From: Pelecanus crispus
Taxonomy: Eukaryota > Chordata > Aves > Pelecaniformes > Pelecanidae
Length of the DNA: 64,000 nucleotides
NCBI RefSeq assembly: GCF_030463565.1
Contig: NC_134662.1
Location: forward strand, 5,495,001 to 5,559,000
Reading direction: 5' to 3'
In this document: in pieces, positions 46,401-56,900 of the stretch
How the letters are laid out: every line of letters begins with the position of its first letter
Position numbering within the stretch: position 1 is the stretch's first letter
Notes under the pieces: generated by a model
Database searches by the model: none
What the model saw: the letters and a program-made list of their open reading frames with translations, nothing else
Told to the model about the DNA's origin: nothing
Made by a program: the position numbers and the translations under genes

Positions 46401-49400
46401 TTCCTTCTGAAGACAGAAGGAGCCGTGCGCTCTTGCATCTCTGTCACCAGACCTGTGTTTCAGTTAGAAGAACCAACTCCAGCTTTCCACAAGTTAATAC
46501 ACAGCAGAAGCTGGTCGTCTGGTGCTGCTCTTCTCCTCCGAGATACATGTCGGTGGAAAAATGCAAGCTTACTCATGCCAAAAGCTTGAAATGATTACTT
46601 GTGCTAACATCAAAGGGGCTGCATGCACAGCAAGAAAATAACCTGCAACTCTCACATCCATAAACCGCCGTAGTTGTTCTCATGGATCTGAGCTAGAAAC
46701 AGCAATGTAAGAAGCCATCAAACTATCAAAGGACATTTCAAAATATTCTTGAATGATTAAGTTATCTCAATTTCAGGTTCGAATTCGGTGATCAGAGCCG
46801 AGAACTGCTCTTTCATGCAATTCTTAGGCTTTACGTTCCTGTGCACAGAGATCGTACTTGCAAACCACAGGCTAAGGAGTGCAGATTAGCTGTTTTCAAC
46901 AAAGCTAACTCAATTTCAAATCTTATATTTCTCTAGGTTTAAAAGGAGAGGACAAGTTGAGGTTTTTGGACTCCCCCATTACAATCCTACCTCCTCTATA
47001 TAAACATGAGCAGTATCTTGGTATCCTTCTTTTCTGTAGTTATCAGTACGAGTCGTTTCTTTACTGAGAAAAAAAAAAAAAACCAACCTTTCACACTTGT
47101 ACGGACAGACCACAGACAGTGTAACAAGATTTAAGATAACTAAAACACGCAGCAAAGGCAAGAGTAAGACTTTCACGGACCAGCAGATATGAGCAACAAC
47201 AATGATAAATCACTTGCTCTGGCTCTGAGGGCAAGTCTGATATTAAAGGCTTGCTGTATTGATTAGTGTCTGGCACACACAGACATTCATTACCAGAGAT
47301 GGATGCTAAGTGATGTTTCATCACATCTTCTTTACACAAATCTGCCTTCAAAATGTTAGCTGGTTTATGTGGTGCGTTAATAAAGTAAGTAGTTTACAAA
47401 TGAGAGTATTCAAATACAAGTCAGTCTCTTTAGGAAGATCTCCAGAACGTTAATTGGTAGGAATTCATCATCACTTCTCTAAAGAGTGTGAAACAGCTCC
47501 TAAAGATGAATTTGATCGTGGAAAGTTTTACCAGCTGTGCAGAACGAGCATCTACAGAGAGCAAGAAACCTCGGGCCGTATGAGCCGCACCGTCTCAGTG
47601 ACAGCTACCTTCTCCAAACGCAAGCACACTAAACCTTACTTAACTTTACAAATTCACAACTTTCTTTTAACCAAACGCAGCATTCGCGCGCTTCCATTCA
47701 ATAATAAAGATGTACGCTGGCCCCCAGACAATTACCCACAGCCTTGTATACCTGACAAATATAGAAAAACGAACATGTTTGACCGATTCCCTGACCCCTC
47801 AACAATGGTCGTCTTTGTGAGCCTTTAATATCCTTATCAGGTCTGTCTAGACACCCTGACAGCAATTGTCCTTAGTAATGTCAAAACGCACTCTGACCTC
47901 TCTCCTCCTCCTCCTCCTCCGGCTCAGCCAGAAGCACTTCAGGGGGATGAAGGCAGGAGCCCATCAGCTTCACAGTCCACGGGGCACACCTGTGTCTACA
48001 CCTAAGACACACTGGGGAGGCCAGAAAATGCACTGAACAGAAAGCCCATTTCAGTAACTTCTCTTGAAAGGAAGGTCCCTCCCAAGCAAAAACTGCAGCT
48101 GAAAAAATTCCTCAAATGACATTAAAATGATGAAAAAAATGAAGCAAATCCACATTAATGCAGAATATTTGTACTGTAAGCCTTAAAAAAGAAAGCAGAA
48201 AGAAGTTATTCTTCACTCGGAATTTATAGGAAATCTCTCCCCCATGCGTAAAAATCTCCAAACATTTCATCTTCGCATTATTAGATCGCTAGCGCCACTA
48301 TTTAAGGTACCCACGTGTAAAAATCGTTCAGCTTTCAAAAACAAACAGCTGTACTAGAAATTCACTGCAGTCAGAGGGAAAAGACACTCCGTACCCGTGT
48401 TCTATGTAAGAAGCCAAATAAAACCAAAAAGAAGACTGGAAAGAAAAGCAGAGAATTTTATCCTCGGGATGCAGGATAATAAAAGATGTAATAAACCAGA
48501 ACTAGCTTAGCCCTAAAGCTAGGGAGGATTTACAAAGATTGTTTAATTGATTTTTCTTCTATTAAAATGCAGATCACACCGTCTGGGATTCAGAAACTCA
48601 GACACGCCTTTGTGTCCACTCAGCTCCATGAAGTCCCCTGTCTGAAACTTGCACAATGCCCAACTCGCATGTGCTCAAAGACATGCTGTTCCTTTTTGTC
48701 TGGGCCTCTCAGGGCTGAGACAGGGTAAGGAAAGGCAAATCCTCCCCGCTGCCTCAAAGTTTATGTTTTTTAGTTAGAAGCTAGCGCGAGCTATTAAACA
48801 GGACTCGGGAGGAAGACGGGCTCCGACGCAGCAGATCGCGCACCACCAACTCGAGTTTTATACTCTCAAAATACCCCCAAGCCCATAAAATGAATTTAAA
48901 ATGCACGTGATTACTTCATCTATCAGCCGCACAGCTGAGCGGCCATCAGTGCCTCGAGCTGCCGGGCTGAAGGAATGACACGCCATTTCTCTTTACAGGA
49001 ATTATACATTAGGTTTGTTTTTGTAAGCAACATCAGAACACCCACCACTCTTCCTGTCCCAGAAGCACAATACCCTTTTGTCTGTCTCCTCTAGAATAAA
49101 AGTAGCTTGTTTACAATAACTGACATTACACGAGTTAAGAACAAACCAAATCAATTAGCCTCACTACTGAATTTCAGTAACGTGCAATTTTTTTTCCACG
49201 TTACAAGTTTGCGTTTTTCCCCAAACTTAAGCTGAGCAAACCCTAACTCAAATATATTCATGTCCAAAAGGCTCTTGGAGGCAAAGGTTTCATCTTCTCA
49301 TACCAGCCAACACATTAGACATCTGGACATTAGTTGGCTGTAATTGATTAGAGTTTGTGATTTAATTTAAAAGCATTCTGAAGAAGATATTAATCTCAGA

Positions 49401-52400
49401 GCTCTGAAGGGAAGAGAGATGTGTTGGGGAGAAAAATAGATTTAATTCCCTGGGCAACTGTACTAAAAGGTACCCTTGAATTCCCAGTAGCTTTGTCATA
49501 AACCACATCCAGAAGTGACAAACAAGGAAGAAGCGGGACAATGTGGCAGGACTGTCCCTAGTGTTTTGACAGCAAGCAACCCTAATTCCTTAGTTTAGCT
49601 GGGCATCTAGAAAGAGTTTGATTTCTTCTTCTTGCATCGTTTGTGAATATATCAGTGTTACACAGACGAACACGTTCATGCAGATATGCAACTACTAGTG
49701 GCATAAACTTGATTTGTTCGAGCACGTACGATCTGCTCGAGCAATGATCCTCCAACGAGCACTCCTGTCTCCAGCAAGGTCCAACTCCATCAATCAAGCA
49801 TCACTCGCTGCGGTTTCTCAGCAGAGAGGAGGCTGGCCCCGGAGCAACGAACGCTGCCCGATCGCCCCACGCCTCCGGCTTCACCCACCGCAGCCCACCG
49901 CTGAAAGCAGGCGGCCGCAAAAGGAAGCAAGGGGAAAGGAGGCAGTGGCGACTGCTTTGCTTTGGAGTCAGAGTCCTGACATTCAGACCCACGTTGGACA
50001 ACTCTGCAGTACACTTGACTCCGCAAGACTACCAGGTGGAAGCCTCATTACGGATGAGACTTGGCTTAAAGGTTAACCAACTTGCCCAGATTCAAGCTAG
50101 AGCTGAGAGAAAAACATAAAAATTCCCCTGGGTTTGTTTGCTTATTTATTTTGAATTCTCTACAACAGAGGAAGATTCCAGGCTCCCTGCCCCATTTAAC
50201 ATCTTTCAAACCTAGGGAGTTAGCCTATGAATTCCTTACTTGCCTTAGCTACGTTAACTCAATCTCATTAAATTCTACTAGCTAAGGGATTGTTCTCCGA
50301 GAAGTGAATAAAACATTATCCAGCTGACCATCTGGATATCTGGAGCGAGCTGGTCTCAGTTAATAAACCGGGAAGACGAGTTATAAAAGAGCTGCAAACT
50401 AAAATTTGTACGGGTGTGTTATCAGCACGGCTCTCTGTTTTAACTTGCTCGGAACGGAGTTATAGCATTACCTGAACTGCAATCCAACTGGCGTTAACAG
50501 CGTGCTCTCCAAACGGACCAAACCCTGGAAGAGAAGCAAAAATCCACACTGATGAAGTCATCCTTACAGGTTTGACTAAGCTTAAAGTTGCAAAGCAGTC
50601 TGCGCTTTCCTGGTTTATAAATCCTGCGAGAAACCCCACTTCTAATGCCCAATCCTTATTTACTTTACATCCAAGTACTAAATAAGAGACCTTCACAGAA
50701 ATATTTGAACTACACACCTTTTACTGTGAAGGAAAACAATAGCTTGCCTCAAAAGAAACTCTTTTTTCCCAGCAGACACTGGGGAAGCGTATTTTTTTCC
50801 TTCCTGACCAGGTCAGAAAAGCTTGTTATTAACAGATAAGTTGACCGATGTCACGGAATCGTTATTGGATTTTCTATTCCTGATTGTTTTAGCCCACAGC
50901 AGATGCTTCCACAAATGCGGACAAGCCTGCCTTGAATATTTCTTCTCTGCTCAGGTCTTCACCAAGATCTCTGTTAGGATTAGTTACGCCTTACAAGGAA
51001 ATAAACAAAATGCCGCTGACAACCCACCTACGGCAAGCAGCAAAGGTTATGATAGCATTATCAAAAATACTTACTCACCACGTTTAAATTTCCTAATGAA
51101 TAACTTAGAGTTAACTAGTAATCCATAACATCTTTTCCTGAGCAAGCACACAAAGGTTAGGCAATTTATCTGGGTGCAACGTCAATATGCTTTAATTTAA
51201 AATGTCAGAGTTACCCTATGCACCTAATGCAATTAGGAGACATAAATTTTGTCTAACTCGTGAAAGGATTTGAGAAGGACTACAAATATTATATGACACG
51301 TTAATGGAAACATTCTATTTGCTATCAACAGTAAGCCTGAGGTTATACGGCACACGACGATGGAAGGAATTTGCACAGCGTGGGCTCGGCCACGCTGATG
51401 GATCTCTTACAGTCTAACCAATGTCGATATCTCCCCAAAATAAATCTTCCGAAGGTTTCCACAAAATCAAAATGTAGGTGTGTTTTCCTGTGAGCAAACC
51501 TCCAATGTTACTAAGGCAATCTACAACTGCAGCACGGGTGAACAAGTCAAATAATCGAACGCCCTTCCAGTTATTTCTGCAAGTCAGGGATGTCCTACAC
51601 GACTCTCTGGAAACAAACAATCACGACCTGCTAGGTTTCATTCCTAAAGAAACCACGATAGTCTTACAAAAGAAATAAAATACATCTATTTCTTTTTAAC
51701 AATTCAGCCACTGGAAGGCTGCAATTCTACAGGTGCCCACGCACATAACGTAGCCCTCTTACTGTGAAGCCAAAGGCAAACTGGCACAAATACGACAGTG
51801 GGCTATCGCTCCTCTGACTCATCTCCCACACAGATCCCTCGTGTTATCTCTTTCGCAGAAGATAAGCAACTTTGTCAGCAGCATCAAACTCCACCGAGCA
51901 TGCCCAGGAGTTCCTCCGCATCCACAATAGGGCCCTCCAAGGCTCATTAGCAGTAAACCAGCTGCAGAGATCTTTATGGGATTATCTCCTTAAAGAGTTC
52001 TAAAAAAGAAATTGCACACAGATACTACTTATCCTCAGCGAACACATGCTCGTAACTGAGCAGGAACACAATGCCATTCCTGACTTTAAAACGGAATTTA
52101 GCGTGACATCAATGACAGATTATCCATATGGGTAGACCTGACAAGATAACCACTGTATTTTAGAAACAGACTTCCCCGAAAACAGGGAAAAAAGAGAGAG
52201 GAGAAATATTGCAAGCAGCGGAGTATTTACTGACGCAAGTTTTCTGTTTAGTCACTGCCAAGTGCAGCCACTCAGCAATAGATATGGGTTTGGGAAAGCC
52301 AGAATTTGCCACCTGCTTCTTCGTTCTCCGCAACTGTTCTCTGCAAAGACACTTGCCTCCAATTAAAACCGCTCCAGCGCATCGACGACAACGAACCCCT

Positions 52401-53290
52401 CGCCCCCGCGCTCGCTATTCAAACAGCTTCAACTTCAGCTGCTGGGGGGGGAGACCTGAATAGTTTCACCGAGTTCCCCATTTGTCACAGAACTGCCTTC
52501 CCCACAAATCAAGCCGGCCGTCCTTTGTACCCCAGGGAAAGGAGCCTGACAAGCTCTCGCCTGCGACGCCGGGGCCTTTCATTCCCTCGCTTATTCTTCC
52601 CCGAGGCGCTTCTGCCGCGCTGCGTGGGTTATTTTGATAACAGCTTGGACACCTTGACGGCTCGGGATGGGGCGGTCAGCCAGCAAATGTTGTGTGTCCC
52701 CCTCGGCATGCTCTAACTGCTTTTTCCAGCTCCTTGGGAGATTCAGCCCCCTCCTTTCCCCAGCCAGCAAACCCTTGGGGAGGATCAGGGCTGGAAGAAG
52801 GGGATCCCAAAGGCCCCCCCCCCCCCCCAAGCGTTAGGAAAGCCGCTGCAAAGCCCCTCACCAAACAACGTCCCCCCCCAGCTCCTGGTACCCCTCATGC
52901 ACAGCAGACACCCCCCCCCCCCCAGGTCCCCCAAAGCCCCCCAGCCCCTGCCCTCCATCCCCAGGGCTCCCGCCTATCCCCCCCAACAGGGGACAGCCCC
53001 CCCAGCAGCCCCCAGGGTACAGCCCCCCCCCCCTCTATCCCCTCCTTAGTCACCCCCTGACAGGACAACACCCCCCGCGCCAGCTCCTGGCCATGCACCC
53101 CCTCAGTCCCCTCAGGGAAGGGGTCCCCCACCCACCCCCCCCAGCCCCATTTACCCCCAGACAGCCCCCCCCCCCCCCCTCCCGGGCAGCCCCCCCAGCT
53201 GCTCCCCTCAGGATCCCCCCCAGGACACCTCCCCGGCCGCCCCCGCCGCCCCGTACCCGTCACCACCACCGCCCGCCGCGGCTTCTCCAT
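43455..53290 (-). CDS. PGPEP1: Pyroglutamyl-peptidase I
   Basis: Cytosolic cysteine peptidase (family C15) that removes N-terminal pyroglutamate, for example from TRH and LHRH. Five exons: 53257-53290, 50472-50524, 44774-44890, 44006-44238, 43455-43647. They sum to 630 nt, 209 residues plus stop, exactly the human length. Start MEKPRRAVVVT, then GFGPFGEHAVNASW. The catalytic triad is present at the expected places: Glu85 (TVTLEKCGHN), Cys149 (RYLCDFTYY) and His168 (SAFVHVPPLGKPY). All splice sites are GT-AG with consistent phases (1,0,0,2 pattern closes in frame). The C-terminus INCQHEH resembles the mammalian tail. It is divergent head-to-head with LSM4 from a shared CpG island. Confidence 0.97.
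44891..50471 (-). other. PGPEP1 intron 2 (5.6 kb), nothing further recognised
   Basis: AT-rich intronic sequence between exons 2 and 3. A CTCCTCCTCCTCCTCC run at about 47903 and scattered A/T runs are the only simple repeats. No coding, tRNA-like or transposon signature was recognised. Confidence 0.45.
50525..53256 (-). other. PGPEP1 intron 1 (2.7 kb)
   Basis: AT-rich in its distal part (50525-52350), switching at about 52400-52800 to C-rich CpG-island flank with long C-runs (52816-52828, 53026-53034, 53166-53179). The abrupt composition step marks the edge of the shared promoter island. No other exon is supported. Confidence 0.5.
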
Positions 53291-53967
53291 CGCGGCTCCG
53301 TCCCGTCCCGTCCCGTCCCGCCGCCGCCGCCCCGCACTGAGCGCGCCCCGCCCCGCCACCGAGCGCGCCCCGCCCCGCCGCCGCCGCCACCACCGAGCGC
53401 GCCCCGCCAAGCCGCCTAGAGAGGCCCGGGCGAGCCGCTTCCGCCGCCGGGGCGGAAGTCGCTCAAGCGGGAGCGACTGAGCGGCGGGGCCGGGCCCGGA
53501 GCCGCTTCACCGTAGAGCGGCGCCCTCCGGGGCCTGGGGGGGGGGGGGGAAGCCTGTGAGGGGCACGGCCCGGCCGCCTCAGCGCGGGCCCCGGCGGGAG
53601 TTGGTTAAACCGTTACAAAACGCTCAGCCTGACCCGCAGTGGGGGGGGACGGGAGACCCGGGGGAAAGCACGAACCGGGGCCTGGATCCGCGGGTACCGG
53701 GAGGGGCCGCAGAGGACGCCGGGAAGCCGGCGCGTGCCCCGCGGGGCACTGTGGGCGCGCTGCTGACTTCCCGCCCCGCTCCTCAATTACGGCGCTGTCG
53801 TAAAGGCGCGGACCGGGTGCTGCGGTGCCGCTTTACGGCCGAAGCCGGGTTCCGGGCTGTGATTGGCTCCGCCGGGGCCGCGCCGCGCACTGATTGGCCC
53901 CGCGCGGGGCCGGGGGCGGTTTGAGCGGCAGCGCCCGGCGCGGCGGCGGCTCCGCGGCTCAGGCACG
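53291..53967. promoter_or_regulatory. Bidirectional CpG-island promoter of PGPEP1 (-) and LSM4 (+)
   Basis: 677 bp separate the two divergent start codons. The stretch is CpG-rich and TATA-less. On the LSM4 side are two same-orientation inverted CCAAT boxes (GATTGG at 53861-53866 and 53892-53897, 31 bp apart; NF-Y type), 70-110 bp before the LSM4 ATG. On the PGPEP1 side are two opposed ETS/GABP-type cores (CGCTTCCGCC at about 53437 and GGCGGAAGTC at 53451-53460). Arrangement and factor families follow known housekeeping bidirectional promoters; function is inferred. Confidence 0.75.
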
Positions 53968-56900
53968 ATGGTGAGTAGCGGCGGGAGCGGCCCGGGGCCC
54001 GTGGGGCCGAAGCCTTGGGGCGGTGGGGTCGGGGCCGCGGTACCGGTCTCCGGCGGTGCCTGAGGCCTCTCTTCTCTCTTCCTCTCGCAGCTGCCCCTGT
54101 CCCTGCTGAAGACGGCGCAGAACCACCCCATGGTGAGTAGCGGCAGCCCGGCCCAGCCCCGGTCCCGCAGCCCGGCCTCAGGCTCACCAGTGCTGTGCGG
54201 GTGACACCGGGGCAGGACCCCGTACCGGGACTGGGCCGGCACGCCGTGACTCCCGTCTCTTGCAGCTGGTGGAGCTGAAGAACGGGGAGACGTACAACGG
54301 GCACCTGGTGAGCTGTGACAACTGGATGAACATCAACCTGCGGGAGGTCATCTGCACGTCCCGGGTAAGGCCGGACCCCCGCCCCGGGCAGCCGCTCGGG
54401 GTCACCCGCGCTCCGTGCCCCCGGGGAGCGTCCCCGAGGGTGCCCACCCTCCGGCCCTGCAGCCGGGCCAGCTCTGCCATAGCTCAGGCCATCAATCCTG
54501 CAGAAGTGTGACTTCTGCCTGAAATGCAAATTTAATCTAGTCATTGAGAATATCCACGGCGAAGGAACGCGCTCGGGCGCGCGCTCCAGCCGGGTGGCTT
54601 TCTGCACCGCACAGAAACGCCGTGCGAGCGTTTCCCCCGTGAGCGGGTTCTCGGTGTGGGGCTGGGGGCCACGGGACGGGGCGTGATAGCCCGTGCCGCG
54701 ATGCTGATCTGGGTCTCCCAAAAACGGAGCCTTCATCTGTCACGTGCTGTCCGAGAAGCGAGGTCTGCTTCAAATGCTGCGCTAACTCTTATTAACTTTC
54801 TCGTCTCTCACCATCTTAACTCTCCACATCAAAATGGAGGAACCTGTTGTTTACTCGTGCTGGGGCTTTGCGCTGTCTGGTACTTTTGCCCTTGGCCAAA
54901 GGCGCTCCAGAAGATTGTGATCTGTGTTTTGGGCTTTGACCTCAGTCAGAAATGTCTGGTCTTGTCCCTAGCAGCCCTGTGCTGTGGGAAGCGGCAGCCG
55001 GATGGATGTCGGCTGTTGCTGCTCTTTCCCTGCCCCGGAACATCAGAGCTCCGTGGGAGAGACTGGCAGAGATCCTCATTCTTCTGAAAATCTCTCTGCA
55101 AACCCTCATACCTGTTGTCTCCACAACGGGAAAGTTTTGAGTGATATTGCTGGGGCACAGAGGCACGCTTTCATGTCAATATGACAGAGTAAACATCTCG
55201 AGCGAGGTTTGAGAGGGACCAGCGGGGCTTAGAAATTTGTGGGCGCACCTTGGCAGCTGGTGGGACAAACAGGGAGGAACCGCTGTCGAATTTAGCAGGA
55301 GGGGGACTAAAGAGGAGGTAGCAGACAGCAAAGCCTTACCCGTGCCTGCAACATGGGTGGCATTATCCTTTTCCTTGGGAAGTCGCTTCCTACAGCTCCG
55401 GTGCTTTGTCATGGAAGAGCAGTAGCTTACCTTTTTATTCCCTCCGAGCGATCTAGAGGGATCCCATCACGCAAGCAAAGCAGCCTGACTCATCAGCTCT
55501 GCCTCTGCCCACTTGAAAACACCGAAACGCCTCCACAGCCCGGCTGACGGCGGAGCTGGAGCCGCTGCTGGGGCCGTACTGGTGGCACTGGTGGGGACCG
55601 GCCGCTAGATGGCACGGGGCGGCGGCGGACCGGGCCCGGGCCCGGGAGGCGGTTGTTTACTCCGGGGAGGCCGGAACGAGGAAGCCAGGGAGCCTGGCTC
55701 CATCCCTTCCTGCATCCCGAGCCAAGGAGCAGCTAGGCAGATCCAAGGCAGGGTGGGGTTTGCTGGGTGTCTTTTGGAAGAGGGCTGTTTCTGTCTGTCT
55801 TGTCTTGCGCGCGAAGGGCTTGCCTGTACAGGCAGAGCCGCCCCAAATAACTCCCGGGGTGTGTGTGTTGGGGGGGGGGGGGGCGGAAACCGGCTATTTT
55901 ATCCCAGGAGAGGAGGAATGAGGCGTTCTTGTTTAACCCACTCTTCTGGGATGTTACAGATGCCTCGTCCGCATGCTCCCACTTGAGAATCGCTGGGCTC
56001 GAGCCATCCCATCTGCAGCCAAACCCTGACGGAGCCGCCGCCGAGCTGGGGCTGTGGTGGCGGAGCGGGACGAGGCGGGTCCCCGTCCCTCCTCCCAGTT
56101 ACATCATGGGCAGCCGAGTTGTTGTTCAGCTTCGACGCTCGATTCCTATTCCCACAGCCGCCCTCGATACGCGGGAGGCGAAGCCCTGATAGGTTGCGTC
56201 CTAGAAAAGCCCCGAAACCGCATTAAACAACTAACAAACAAAATACAGAGACGGCTGCTCCGTAACTGGGCACCTGAAGGCTTTCTTTTTTATATATATA
56301 CGTATATATAATCTGTAAGCTCCTTATTTTCCACAGCTGCAGTTGCTGTGCTCTGGTGGCACACACCCCGCAGCCAGCTGGCTCCGGACCTGCCTCACTG
56401 CTCCATCCACACCCCAGAGCGAGGTGACTCCCAGCTGAGGCCGCTGGAGAAGAAACCTGGCCGCGCATACGCCTTTGCTGCAGCTGCGTTTTTCTTGCCA
56501 GAGCTGGTTGTTCGTAGCCGTTGTGTGTAACTTACCGCCCTTGCCTCTCTACTCCCGCTTTCGATTCCCTTCTTACACGAGAAGGGAAGGTGCCTGTTTC
56601 CTCAGCCTCTTCTTCCTTCATTTTTCTGCGAGTGTTTAGAGGCAGTTGTGGAACAAATTGAAACCACAGTTGTTCGTGGCTGAGTGCCCTCCCTGCCCCC
56701 AGGTTGTAGGGGTTTGCAGGAAAAAACCCACCCTTTTTCGCAGCTAGTTAGAGATAATGCTTTCAGAAAAGCTTGGCGGAACTGTCACACTCTCCAGAAG
56801 TGATGGAAATATTCAAAGGCCCCAAAAGTGACACAAAAGCACCAGGTTTATGTTCATAGCCTAACACGTTGCTCCCCAATAGGATGGAGACAAGTTCTGG

